A model generated the notes under the pieces. The model did not search any database. It had not been told where the DNA came from and worked only from the letters and a program-made list of their open reading frames with translations. From Blastococcus sp. MG754426 (GTDB taxonomy: Bacteria; Actinomycetota; Actinomycetes; Mycobacteriales; Geodermatophilaceae), in contig NZ_SSXC01000014.1 of assembly GCF_021699055.1 (NCBI RefSeq), positions 1 to 62,411 of the forward strand: DNA of 62,411 nucleotides, in the 5' to 3' direction. Position numbers and translations under genes: made by a program. Positions within the stretch are counted from its first letter, which is position 1. The number at the start of each line of letters is the position of its first letter. This document shows, one piece after another, positions 1 through 8,444 of the stretch.

Positions 1-99
1 CGCCTCGTCGGCGCCCCCGAGGCGCTGGAGTTCGTGCGCCGGCTCGCCTTCGACCCGCCGTCGGCCGCCTTCGACGCCGCCTTCTCCAGCGGCAGCTGA
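1..99 (+). CDS. 3' end of an unidentified CDS
   Basis: Frame 1 is open from the window edge to a TGA at 97-99 and encodes the last 32 residues of a protein, ending in FSSGS. The stretch is too short to assign a family. It ends 26 bases before the DUF6379 gene on the same strand, so it is probably an upstream member of the same catabolic operon. Its start lies outside the window. Confidence 0.6.
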   Translation, partial: RLVGAPEALEFVRRLAFDPPSAAFDAAFSSGS

Positions 100-125
100 C
101 CCCACCCACGAGACGAGGGAAGACC

Positions 126-530
126 ATGGGTCCACTCGACGACCAGGTGGTGCGCGCCGACTCGCTCACCGCCACCCCCGACGGCCTCGACATCGCCGTC
201 CACTCGCACTGGTACCGCGCGCTGCCGCTGCCCTCCCTGGTGACGGCCGACCTGACCGTCGACGGCGAGCCGATCGACACCTCGACCCTGGCGGTGACCG
301 TCAACGGCCACCGGTACGCCTTCGCCGAGCTGGCCGGGCAGGGGGACGAGTACTGGTTCACCACCGACCCGCTGGTCCTGCACGTGCCGGTCCCGACCGC
401 GCCGGGCCGCGAGCACCGGGTGCAGCTCCTGCTCGGCCTGTCGATCCCCTACATCCTCACCGGCCCGGACCGGGTGCCGCTCGTGGCGCCCAGCCGGACC
501 GACAAGACCCTGACCGCCGCGGGAGCCTGA
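126..530 (+). CDS. DUF6379 protein, C-glycoside deglycosidase beta-subunit-like
   Basis: This 134-residue protein has the beta-sandwich pattern of the DUF6379 family, whose known members (CarB/DgpB/DfgB type) are the small subunits of C-glycoside deglycosidases. Those complexes cleave the C-C bond between a 3-oxo-sugar and an aromatic aglycone. Visible family features are an early HWYR motif, a central VNGH...F segment and a C-terminal LGLSIPYI stretch. A GAGGGAAG ribosome site lies just upstream of the ATG. The next gene, one base downstream, encodes the TIM-barrel partner, which is the usual pairing. The family assignment comes from the sequence pattern; the activity and substrate are inferred. 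Confidence 0.8.
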   Translation: MGPLDDQVVRADSLTATPDGLDIAVHSHWYRALPLPSLVTADLTVDGEPIDTSTLAVTVNGHRYAFAELAGQGDEYWFTTDPLVLHVPVPTAPGREHRVQLLLGLSIPYILTGPDRVPLVAPSRTDKTLTAAGA

Positions 531-531
531 G

Positions 532-1566
532 TTGACCGACACCGCACCCGGGCTGCCACGCCTGGGCACCACCCTGTTCAGCCTGACCCTCGAGCAGCGC
601 AGGCCCGGCCGGGACCTCGCCTCCCTGGTGGCCGAGGTCGCCGCACGTGACCTCGGCCCCGGCCTGGAGATGGTCGCGTTCCAGAGCCTCCGCGGCTGGC
701 CGCGCCTGGACGACGACGCCGTCCGCGAGGTCCGCGGCGTGGTCGAGGCCTCCGGCCTGACCCCGTCCTGCCTCGCGATCAACAACGACCTCGGGCTCTA
801 CCCGGGCCGGCTGCTCTCGGACGACGAGTCCTACGAGTACGTCGCGGTCCAGGTGCGCGGCGCCGCCGCGCTCGGCTTCCCGGTCACCCGGGTCGGCGTC
901 GAGACGAGCCCGGCGATCCTCGAGCGGCTGCTGCCGCTGGCCGAGGAGCTGCAGGTGGGGATCGGCGTGGAGATCCATGCGCCGCTCACCATCGAGGCCC
1001 CACCCGTGGCGGCGCTGAAGGACCTGTTCGTCCGCCTGGACACGCCGTGGCTCGGTTTCGTCCCCGACATGAGCTCGAGCATGCGGGCGATCCCCGGGGC
1101 CGTCGACGACGCCCACCGTGCCGCGGGCATCTCCCCGGAGCTCACGGCGCTCACCAAGGAGCTGTGGTCCGAGCCGGGGCCCACCATGGCCAAGTTCCCC
1201 GAGCTGGAGCGGCGAGCAGCCGAGGCCGGCGCGACCCCTGCTCAGGTGGGGAACCTGAAGATGCTCTTCACGATGCACGGGCGGATGGCGCCCGAGCGGT
1301 GGGCCGACTTCTTCCCGCACGTCGTGCACGTGCACGGCAAGTTCTACGGCGTCGAGGAGGGCCCCGACGGTCTCACCGATCCGTCGATCGACTGGCCGGC
1401 GGTGGCCCGGGTGCTGGTCGAGCAGGGCTACACCGGCTTCATCTCCAGCGAGTACGAGGCGCACGCCTACAGCGACCGGCACGGCGCCTTCGACCAGGTC
1501 CGCGCCCAGCACGACATGCTCAAGGGGCTCCTCGAGCAGCAGCAGCCGGTGGGGGCGGCCCGATGA
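532..1566 (+). CDS. TIM-barrel C-glycoside deglycosidase alpha-subunit-like protein
   Basis: This 344-residue protein starts with TTG, one base after the stop of the DUF6379 gene; GGGAG lies 6-7 bases upstream. It is a xylose-isomerase-like TIM barrel. Probable metal ligands and catalytic residues are E147 and H149 (GVEIHAP), D179 (FVPDM), H266/H268 (VVHVHGK) and E307 (SSEYE), the Glu-Asp-His-Glu layout of Mn-dependent deglycosidases such as CarC and DgpC. The His two residues after the first Glu matches the proposed catalytic base of that family. It is expected to form a heteromer with the 126-530 product. The aglycone cannot be told from sequence. A generic sugar isomerase/epimerase is the alternative, but the DUF6379 partner argues against it. 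Confidence 0.78.
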   Translation: MTDTAPGLPRLGTTLFSLTLEQRRPGRDLASLVAEVAARDLGPGLEMVAFQSLRGWPRLDDDAVREVRGVVEASGLTPSCLAINNDLGLYPGRLLSDDESYEYVAVQVRGAAALGFPVTRVGVETSPAILERLLPLAEELQVGIGVEIHAPLTIEAPPVAALKDLFVRLDTPWLGFVPDMSSSMRAIPGAVDDAHRAAGISPELTALTKELWSEPGPTMAKFPELERRAAEAGATPAQVGNLKMLFTMHGRMAPERWADFFPHVVHVHGKFYGVEEGPDGLTDPSIDWPAVARVLVEQGYTGFISSEYEAHAYSDRHGAFDQVRAQHDMLKGLLEQQQPVGAAR

Positions 1567-3074
1567 GCGGCTCCTACGACGTCGTGGTCGTCGGCTCGGG
1601 CCCGGTGGGAACGGCGGTCGCCCGCGAGCTCGCCGACACCGCCCCGGCCCTGCGGGTGCTCGTGCTCGAGGCCGGGCGGGCGCTCGGCGACCCGGCGGGC
1701 GGGCACGTCAAGAACATCGCCGACGTCCAGGAGCGGGACCGGCTGCTGGCAGCCCTGGCCACGGGACCCGGGCCGCTGCCCGGTGGCACACCGGCGCGTC
1801 CGGGCACGGTGCTCGTCGGCGCCGAGGCCATGCCCAACGCCGCCATGTCGACGAACGTCGGCGGGATGGGCGCCCACTGGACGGCCGCCTGCCCCCGGCC
1901 GGTGGACGACGAGGTGCCCGGCTGCATCGACCCGACCGTCCTCGGCGAGGCGCTGACCCGGGCCGAGGAGCTCCTCGCGGTCACCACGCACGCCTTCGAC
2001 CGCGCCCCCCTCACCGGGGCGGTGCAGCGGGTGCTGGGGGAGCTCTTCGACCGGCCGCACCGCCGGCCGGTCGGTGCCATGCCGGTCGCCGTGACGGTGG
2101 GGGAGGACGGCGCCCTGCACTGGACCGGCCCGGCCACCATCGCCGGAGACCTGTGGCAGCGGCCCGAGGTGGAGCTGCGCACCGGCACGCTGGCCCGGCG
2201 GATCCTGCTCGACGGCGGGCGGGCGACCGGTGTCGAGGTCGTCGACCTGGCCACCGGCGAGCGGTCGTCGATCGAGGCCCGGGCGGTCGTCGTCGCCGCC
2301 GACGCGTTCCGGACGCCGCAGCTGCTGCACGCCTCGGGGGTGCGTCCGCAGGCGCTGGGCCGCTACCTGACCGAGCACCCGCAGATCATGGCCGCGTCGC
2401 TCCTCGACGAGCAGCACGTGCCCGACGGCGTCCTGGTCGACGTCGACCTGCCGCGGTCGTCGGCCACGGCGCCCGGTGGTGGGGCGATCGTCCCGGTGTC
2501 CGGTGTCTCCTGGGTCCCGTACGCCGCCGACCGGCCCTTCCACGGCCAGGTCATGCAGATGGACGCCTCGCCGGTGCCGCTCGACCCGGGCACCACCGTC
2601 CGTCCCGGCCAGGTCGTGGGCCTGGGCTGGTTCTGCAAGAAGGAGCTCTCCCCGGACAACCGGGTCTGGTTCGACGACGACGAGACCGACGGGCACGGCC
2701 TGCCCGCGATCCGGATCGACTACGCGCTCAGCGACGCCGACCGGTCCGCGATCGAGGCGGCGAAGGCCGAGGTCGCCCACGCGGCCCGGGCTCTCGGGCG
2801 ACCGCTCGGGGACCCCTTCGTCATGCCCTCCGGCAGTTCGCTGCACTACCTCGGGACCACCCGCATGGGCGCCACCGACGACGGCACGAGCGTGTGCGAC
2901 CCGACCGGCCGGGTGTGGGCCACCGAGAACCTCTACGTCGGCGGCAACAACGTCATCCCGACCGCGACGGCCTGCAACCCGACGCTGACCGCCGTCGCGC
3001 TCGGGGTGCTGACCGCTCGCACCGTGGCCGCCTCGCTGGCGGCCGCCACCACCCGAGAAGGAGTGCACGCATGA
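1563..3074 (+). CDS. GMC-family FAD oxidoreductase, pyranose oxidase/C-glycoside 3-oxidase-like
   Basis: This 503-residue flavoprotein has an N-terminal dinucleotide-binding motif (VVGSGPVG, residues 8-15), a GGMGAHWT motif around H105 and a C-terminal GMC domain with SSLHYLGTTRMG (H428) and NPTLT (N472). H105 falls where pyranose 2-oxidases bind FAD covalently (THWT). H428 and N472 match the GMC catalytic His/Asn pair. The ATG overlaps the previous stop (ATGA). CarA-type relatives oxidise the 3-hydroxyl of C-glycosides before cleavage, which fits the deglycosidase genes on both sides. The substrate and the electron acceptor (oxygen or a dye-like acceptor) remain open. No signal peptide is seen, so it should be cytoplasmic. 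Confidence 0.82.
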   Translation: MSGSYDVVVVGSGPVGTAVARELADTAPALRVLVLEAGRALGDPAGGHVKNIADVQERDRLLAALATGPGPLPGGTPARPGTVLVGAEAMPNAAMSTNVGGMGAHWTAACPRPVDDEVPGCIDPTVLGEALTRAEELLAVTTHAFDRAPLTGAVQRVLGELFDRPHRRPVGAMPVAVTVGEDGALHWTGPATIAGDLWQRPEVELRTGTLARRILLDGGRATGVEVVDLATGERSSIEARAVVVAADAFRTPQLLHASGVRPQALGRYLTEHPQIMAASLLDEQHVPDGVLVDVDLPRSSATAPGGGAIVPVSGVSWVPYAADRPFHGQVMQMDASPVPLDPGTTVRPGQVVGLGWFCKKELSPDNRVWFDDDETDGHGLPAIRIDYALSDADRSAIEAAKAEVAHAARALGRPLGDPFVMPSGSSLHYLGTTRMGATDDGTSVCDPTGRVWATENLYVGGNNVIPTATACNPTLTAVALGVLTARTVAASLAAATTREGVHA

Positions 3075-4582
3075 GCCCCCGTGTCCTGGTCGTCGGCAGC
3101 GGGCCGACCGGTGCCGCCTACGCCCGGCTGCTGCTCGAGCAGGTCCCGGACGTCTCGGTCCTGATGGTGGAGGCGGGGCCGTTCGTGACCACCCCGCCGG
3201 GCATGAACGTCAAGAACGTCCCCGACCCGGTCGAGCAGGCCGCCGCACGGCTGGCCTCGCAGGGTCGGTCGCACGAGAGCGGTGTCTCGGGCATACCCGG
3301 CGGCGTCGTCGTCGAGGGCACGATCACCGCCCGGCAGGGCACCCACCTGATCGGGCGGGCCGCCGAGGGCTCGGCCGGCATGCCGGCCGCCGCCGGGGCG
3401 ACCTGCGTCGGGGGCCAGGGCGTGCACTGGACGTGCGCCACCCCGGCGCCGACCGGGCCGGAGCGGGTGCCGTTCATCGACGACGCGGAGTGGGAGCAGC
3501 ACCTGGCCACCGCGGAGGGGCTGCTCCACGTCCACCGGCCCTCGTTCGACGGCGCGCCGCAGGCCGCGGCGATCCTCGAGCGGATCCGCGGCGAGTTCGC
3601 GTCCGACGGCATCACCGTCCGGCCGCTGCCCGTCGCCGCTGATCCGCGGGAGGACGGCTCCCTGCGCTGGAGCGGTACCGACGTCGTCCTCGGCCCGCTG
3701 GCCGAGGGCGCCCACGCCGACCGGTTCACCCTCCGGGCGCAGACGCTGTGCGTCCGGGTGCTGCGGGAGGGCGACCGCGCCGTCGGCGCGGTGCTGCGCG
3801 ACCAGCGGACCGGGGCGGAGGAGGAGGTGCGGGCGGACGTCGTCGTGCTGGCGGCCGACGCGCTCCGGACTCCTCAGCTCATGTGGGCCTCCGGCATCAG
3901 GCCCGAGGCGCTCGGGCGGTACCTGACCGAGCACCCGCTGCTCTTCGGCGTCGTGGCCGTGCGGCCGGACCTCCTGCCCCCCGGGGACGGCGGGACCGGT
4001 CCCGCCGACCCGATCCGGGCGATCATCGCGATCCCGTTCGACGAGGAGCGGCACCCCTACTCCGCCCAGATGATGTACAGCCCGGTGTCGCCGGTCCCGC
4101 TCCCGGAGGGCAGCCGCTTCCGCGACAACCCGGCCGGCTACGTCGGCATGGGCTGGGGGATCCGCAAACGGCCCCGCCCGGAGGACCGGCTCACCTTCGA
4201 GGACGACCGGCCCGACGAGAACGGGCTGCCGGGCATCCGGATCGCCTACGAGCTCACCGACGTGGAGGAGGCGGACTTCGAGCGGGCCCGCAAGCACCAG
4301 GCTCGGGCGGCGGCCGCGCTGGGGGAGTTCGTCGACGGGATGCCGAAGGTCATGCCGGCCGGCAGCTCGCTGCACTACATGGGCACCGTCCGCATGGGGC
4401 CCGCCGACGACGGCACCAGCGTCTGCGACTCGTTCTCCCGCGTCTGGGGCGTGCCCGGCCTGGTCCTCGCCGGCAACGGGCTCATCCCGACGGCCAACTC
4501 GATGAACCCGACGCTGACCAGCGTCGCCCTCGCCGTGCGCGGGGCCCGCGCCCTGGCCGCCGAACTCTCGAAGGAGAAATGA
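3071..4582 (+). CDS. Second GMC-family FAD oxidoreductase, pyranose oxidase-like
   Basis: This protein has exactly the same length (503 residues) as the preceding one and is clearly paralogous. It has VVGSGPTG at 7-14, GGQGVHWTCATP with H119 in the covalent-FAD position, SSLHYMGTVRMG with H435 and NPTLT with N479. GAAGGAG precedes the ATG, which overlaps the upstream stop (ATGA). The VHWTCATP stretch is closer to classical pyranose 2-oxidase than the first copy. The two may oxidise different glycosides or different positions, or form a pair; sequence alone cannot decide. Confidence 0.82.
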   Translation: MSPRVLVVGSGPTGAAYARLLLEQVPDVSVLMVEAGPFVTTPPGMNVKNVPDPVEQAAARLASQGRSHESGVSGIPGGVVVEGTITARQGTHLIGRAAEGSAGMPAAAGATCVGGQGVHWTCATPAPTGPERVPFIDDAEWEQHLATAEGLLHVHRPSFDGAPQAAAILERIRGEFASDGITVRPLPVAADPREDGSLRWSGTDVVLGPLAEGAHADRFTLRAQTLCVRVLREGDRAVGAVLRDQRTGAEEEVRADVVVLAADALRTPQLMWASGIRPEALGRYLTEHPLLFGVVAVRPDLLPPGDGGTGPADPIRAIIAIPFDEERHPYSAQMMYSPVSPVPLPEGSRFRDNPAGYVGMGWGIRKRPRPEDRLTFEDDRPDENGLPGIRIAYELTDVEEADFERARKHQARAAAALGEFVDGMPKVMPAGSSLHYMGTVRMGPADDGTSVCDSFSRVWGVPGLVLAGNGLIPTANSMNPTLTSVALAVRGARALAAELSKEK

Positions 4583-5889
4583 CAGTGCTCGACTTCCCGA
4601 TCATCCAGGGCCGCGGCTTCCGCAACGTCACCGACGGCGGGCAGGTCACCGGCTTCTCGTTCCAGCTGCGCAACCCCAACTACCGCGGCGGGCCCGCCAG
4701 CATGCTCGACGGGATCGAGGTCGTCGTCGACGGCGAGCGCATCCCCGACCACGTGCCGCTGTGGACGATCTCGGGCCGCACCTTCACCCGGGACGAGCTG
4801 CGGGCCTCGACCGACGTCCGCTGGCAGCTCGACGAGCCGGCGACCATCACCGTGCCGAAGCCCGGCGGCCTGTCGGTGGGCGTGCACCGCATCGACGCCA
4901 CGCTCTTCCTGCGCCGGTCGTACTTCCCGCCGCTGATCTCACGGTCGGAGTTCAGCATCACCGGCTCCGGCGTCATCGTGCCGCCGGTGCCGGCGGGCGG
5001 GTTGAAGTACTGCGTCTCCACCTACAGCTACACCGGCGACGTCTACACGTCGATGACGCTCGAGGACGTCTTCGCCGACATCGCCGACCTCGGGGCCACC
5101 GGCATCGAGATCCTCGGCGAGGGCAACCTGCCGAACTACCCGTCGCCCGATGCGGCCTGGGTCGACGGCTGGCACGCGCTGGTGCAGAGGTACGGCCTCA
5201 CACCCACCAACTTCGGCTCGTGGGTCGACACCACCCGGTTCCACGGCCGCGACCTGACCGCCGAGGAGGGCGCCGAGCAGCTCCAGCTCGACCTCCGCCT
5301 GGCCAAGGAGCTGGGCTTCACCTCCGTGCGGCCGAAGTTCGGCGTCGTCTCCTGGGACCTCGACCCGCACCCGATCTGGGAGCAGGTCGTGGAGCGCTCG
5401 CTCGAGCTCGCCGCCGAGCTCGACGTCGTCATCTGCCCGGAGATCCACTCGCCGACGCCGATCAAGCACCCGGTCACCCAGGGCTACGTCGACTTCATCG
5501 AGAAGACCGGCACCGAGCACTTCAAGCTGCTGATCGACACCGGCATCTTCCAGACCGCCGCCGTCCGCGAGGCGGCGGAGGTCCTCGGCACCGACGACGA
5601 CGAGGACGTCCCGCCGCCGTTGCGCCCGCTGCGGGTGCCCATGTCCGACCTGGCCGAGGTGCTGCCGCACACCCACTTCATCCAGGCCAAGTTCTTCGAG
5701 ATCGACGACGACCTGCACGACCTGCACGTGCCGTGGGGCGACATCGTCCCGACTCTCGAGCAGGCCGGCTGGAACGGCTGGCTGTCCAGCGAGTACGAGG
5801 GCCGCCGCGACCCCTACCGCGGCCGCGACCAGGTCCGTCGCCAGCACGCCCTGCTGCGGTCGCTGCAGGCCGGCGCCCAGCGGGGCTGA
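4579..5889 (+). CDS. Natural fusion of DUF6379 beta domain and deglycosidase TIM barrel
   Basis: This 436-residue protein carries a DUF6379-like domain at residues 1 to about 138 and a xylose-isomerase-like TIM barrel from about 142 to the end. It combines in one chain the two subunits that are separate genes at 126-1566 and 12314-13782, in the same order. Barrel residues fit a metal site: E288/H290 (CPEIHSP), D320 (LIDTG), H366 (THFIQAKF) and E405 (SSEYEG). The ATG at 4579 overlaps the GMC stop, but AAGGAG lies only two bases before it. GTG at 4585 has ideal spacing (8 bases) and may be the real start. I infer an intact C-glycoside deglycosidase; the activity is unproven. Confidence 0.75.
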   Translation: MTVLDFPIIQGRGFRNVTDGGQVTGFSFQLRNPNYRGGPASMLDGIEVVVDGERIPDHVPLWTISGRTFTRDELRASTDVRWQLDEPATITVPKPGGLSVGVHRIDATLFLRRSYFPPLISRSEFSITGSGVIVPPVPAGGLKYCVSTYSYTGDVYTSMTLEDVFADIADLGATGIEILGEGNLPNYPSPDAAWVDGWHALVQRYGLTPTNFGSWVDTTRFHGRDLTAEEGAEQLQLDLRLAKELGFTSVRPKFGVVSWDLDPHPIWEQVVERSLELAAELDVVICPEIHSPTPIKHPVTQGYVDFIEKTGTEHFKLLIDTGIFQTAAVREAAEVLGTDDDEDVPPPLRPLRVPMSDLAEVLPHTHFIQAKFFEIDDDLHDLHVPWGDIVPTLEQAGWNGWLSSEYEGRRDPYRGRDQVRRQHALLRSLQAGAQRG

Positions 5890-5965
5890 GGCACAGGAGC
5901 AGCCCGGCACCCCGGGCACCGGACCGCCCGGCGCCCGGCCCCTGACCACGGAGAAAGGACACGAC

Positions 5966-6751
5966 ATGACCGTCGACACCCCATCGGTCGAGGCGCTCGC
6001 CCATCGGCTCGCCGCCCTCGAGGAGCAGCTCGCGGAGGCGCAGCGGACCGCCGAGCGCGCCGCGGACCGCGGCGCGGTGGACAACGTCTTCAACCGCTAC
6101 ATGCACTACCACAACGCCTACGAGGACCAGCGGATCATCGACGAGCTGTGGGCCAAGCCGGGGACACCCGACATGTGGGCCCGGTACAACAACGTCGGGC
6201 TGTACACCTCCTACGAGTCCGTCACGGCCTACCACCGCGGGCGACCGCGTCCCGTGGGCAAGCTGCTGTTCCACTACACGAGCACGCCGGTCATCGAGGT
6301 CGCCGCGGACGGCGAGACGGCCAAGGGCATCTGGATCATGGCCGGCCTGGAGTCGGGTCTGATGGACCCCGAGGTGGCCAAGGACGTCCCCCCGTGGGTC
6401 TTCTCCGGCGGCGAGGTGGACGGCAAGCCCGTCTGGGCGCACTGGGTCTGGTGCAAGTACGGCGTGGACTTCATCAAGCAGGACGGTGAGTGGCGGATCT
6501 GGCACTTCCGCTGCTACGAGGTCGCCCGCGCGCCGTTCAACCGCGACTGGATCTCCTTCGCCAAGGACAACCAGGAGAGCCACGACTCGCAGCTCGCCTG
6601 GTTCGGCGACGACGGGGTGCCGGTCTTCCTCCCGCCGGTCGACGAGCCGGTCACCACCGGCAACTACTACCCGTACGCGAACGACAAGGTGCAGGTGCTC
6701 GAGCCGGAGCCGCCGCAGCCCTACGAGAAGTTCCAGGACACCTTCCGCTGA
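5966..6751 (+). CDS. SnoaL/NTF2-like fold protein
   Basis: This 261-residue protein has a predicted N-terminal coiled segment (residues 9-35, rich in Glu/Ala/Arg) followed by a region resembling the SnoaL-like/NTF2 fold: FNRYMHYHNAY, then a W/Y-rich core (WAHWVWCKYGVDF, WRIWHFRCYEV). Such domains act as small dehydratases, cyclases, hydratases or ligand-binding proteins. GAAAGGA precedes the ATG, and the stop overlaps the next ATG by one base, so it is co-translated with the MFS gene. Its place between the fused deglycosidase and the transporter suggests a role in handling the glycoside or aglycone. No precise reaction can be named. Confidence 0.65.
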   Translation: MTVDTPSVEALAHRLAALEEQLAEAQRTAERAADRGAVDNVFNRYMHYHNAYEDQRIIDELWAKPGTPDMWARYNNVGLYTSYESVTAYHRGRPRPVGKLLFHYTSTPVIEVAADGETAKGIWIMAGLESGLMDPEVAKDVPPWVFSGGEVDGKPVWAHWVWCKYGVDFIKQDGEWRIWHFRCYEVARAPFNRDWISFAKDNQESHDSQLAWFGDDGVPVFLPPVDEPVTTGNYYPYANDKVQVLEPEPPQPYEKFQDTFR

Positions 6752-8220
6752 TGCCGGCACAACCTGATGCCGAGGTCCGGGCAGCCGCACCGTCGGGTCG
6801 CATCGTCGACCCGACCGTGCGGCGCCCCGGGCTGGTGCTCGCGATCGCCTGCGCGGCGCAGTTCATCTGCGTGCTCGACGTCTCCATCGTCAACGTCGCG
6901 CTGCCACCGATGCAGCAGAGCCTCGGTCTCTCGGCCACGGGACTCCAGTGGGTGGTGAGCAGCTACACGCTCACCTTCGCGGGCTTCCTCCTGCTCGGGG
7001 GCCGCGTCGGAGACCTCTGGGGCCGCAGGTCCGCCTTCATCGGCGGCCTGCTGATCTTCTCCGTCGCCAGCCTGGCGGCCGGGTTGGCGCAGGAGGGCTG
7101 GCAGGTCGTGGCAGCCCGGTTCGTGCAGGGCGTGGGCGGTGCGGTGCTGGTGCCGACGACGCTGAGCCTGGTGACCACGGGCTTCCTCGATCCGGCGGGG
7201 CGGGCGCGGGCGCTCAGCGTGCTGACCGCCGCCGCGGCCGCCGGCGGGGGGCTCGGCGGCGTCATCGGCGGGCTGCTCACCGGTCTGCTCAGCTGGCGCT
7301 GGGTCTTCATCGTCAACGTGCCGCTGGGTGCCGTGCTCGTGGTCGCGGCCGCGGTGTCGCTGTCCGGTCGGGCGCGCGGGCACGTGCGCGGGCAGCTCGA
7401 CCTCCCGGGCTCGGTGACGGTCACCGCGGCGACGGCGGCGCTGGTCTCCGCCGTCATCCTCGGCGAGGACCGCGGCTGGGGCTCGGTCGAGAGCCTGGCG
7501 TGCCTCGCCCTCTCGTCGGCGGCCTTCGGCCTGTTCGTCGTCGCGGAGCGCCGGGCGGAGCAGCCCGTCGTCCCGTTGTCGGTCTTCCGGGTGCGCCCGG
7601 TGACCGTGGCCAACGGGATCTCCGCCCTGATCGGCGGTGTGCTGCCGGCCACCATGTTCTTCCTGGTGCTCTACCTGCAGCAGGTGCGGGGCATGGACCC
7701 GCTCGAGGCCGGGCTGGCGCTGACGCCGGGAGCGCTCGGCATCGCGCTCGGCGCCCGGGTGGCCTCGGGGCTGATCGGCCGGCTGGGGCCACGGGGCACC
7801 TTCTGGGTGGGGGCGCTGCTGTCGGCGGGAGCGCTGGCCTGGCTGTCGGGGATCGACGTGGAGGGCCGGTACGCCGTCGACGTGCTGGTGCCGCTCGTGC
7901 TGGCGATGGCCGGCTTCGGCATGTCGGGACTACCCCTGACCGTGACCGCGACGTCAGGGCTCGGACCGGACCGCGCGGGCCTGGCGTCGGGGCTGCTCGC
8001 ATCGGCCCGGCAGGTGGGCAGCGCCGTCGGGCTGGCGGCTCTCGTCGCGCTGGCCACGGCGTGGGCGGGGGAGTCCGCGGAGCAGGGGGCCGCGGCCGCC
8101 ACGCGCGGGTACGGGGTCGGGCTGCTCGCCGGCGCCGGCCTGATCGCGCTGGCCGGCCTGGTGGCGCTCGCCCTGCCCGGGCGGGGCGACGCCGACGCTC
8201 CCGGCCATCAGCGCGGTTGA
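6751..8220 (+). CDS. MFS transporter, DHA2 (EmrB/QacA-like) family
   Basis: This 489-residue membrane protein has many hydrophobic segments, consistent with the 14-helix DHA2 subfamily. Helix 1 carries the family motif VLDVSIVNVALP, and the loop between helices 2 and 3 carries GGRVGDLWGRR. The ATG overlaps the preceding stop (TGATG). DHA2 proteins are usually drug/proton antiporters. In this operon it may export a toxic aglycone or intermediate, or take up the glycoside; sequence cannot fix the direction. It ends the first gene block, and a 224-base gap with two hairpins follows. Confidence 0.85.
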   Translation: MPAQPDAEVRAAAPSGRIVDPTVRRPGLVLAIACAAQFICVLDVSIVNVALPPMQQSLGLSATGLQWVVSSYTLTFAGFLLLGGRVGDLWGRRSAFIGGLLIFSVASLAAGLAQEGWQVVAARFVQGVGGAVLVPTTLSLVTTGFLDPAGRARALSVLTAAAAAGGGLGGVIGGLLTGLLSWRWVFIVNVPLGAVLVVAAAVSLSGRARGHVRGQLDLPGSVTVTAATAALVSAVILGEDRGWGSVESLACLALSSAAFGLFVVAERRAEQPVVPLSVFRVRPVTVANGISALIGGVLPATMFFLVLYLQQVRGMDPLEAGLALTPGALGIALGARVASGLIGRLGPRGTFWVGALLSAGALAWLSGIDVEGRYAVDVLVPLVLAMAGFGMSGLPLTVTATSGLGPDRAGLASGLLASARQVGSAVGLAALVALATAWAGESAEQGAAAATRGYGVGLLAGAGLIALAGLVALALPGRGDADAPGHQRG

Positions 8221-8314
8221 TACCGCACATCAGGCGAAAGCGTTGGTCCGTGTGACCTGCGCGACGGCAGAATGGCGATCGAGCAGCACGCCTTTCTCAC
8301 CCCAGGGCTTTTCG

Positions 8315-8360
8315 CCCCAGGCGGTCGACTGAACCGCCGCTGGGGACCCTCTCCAGGGTC
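8315..8360. terminator. Two adjacent hairpins after the MFS gene
   Basis: The first hairpin pairs CCCCAGGCGGT (8315-8325) with ACCGCC...TGGGG (8333-8345), with a two-base GC bulge and a 7-base loop. The second pairs GACCCT (8345-8350) with AGGGTC (8355-8360) around a CTCC loop. They sit 95 bases after the MFS stop and 85 bases before the next start. They could be a terminator without a U tract, a processing site or an operator/attenuator for the downstream operon. Confidence 0.45.
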
Positions 8361-8444
8361 TTCCGGTGATCTCCGACCGTCGTGCGTCGGCGCGCCCCGG
8401 AGGGGCCGGCCGCCGGCCACGCAGAGAGAAGGGAAATCCCAGAC

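Noticed and set aside
457..1512. Minus-strand frame of 351 codons opposite the first TIM barrel
   Set aside because: Composition is low-complexity and there is no ribosome site; the plus-strand barrel has clear metal residues.
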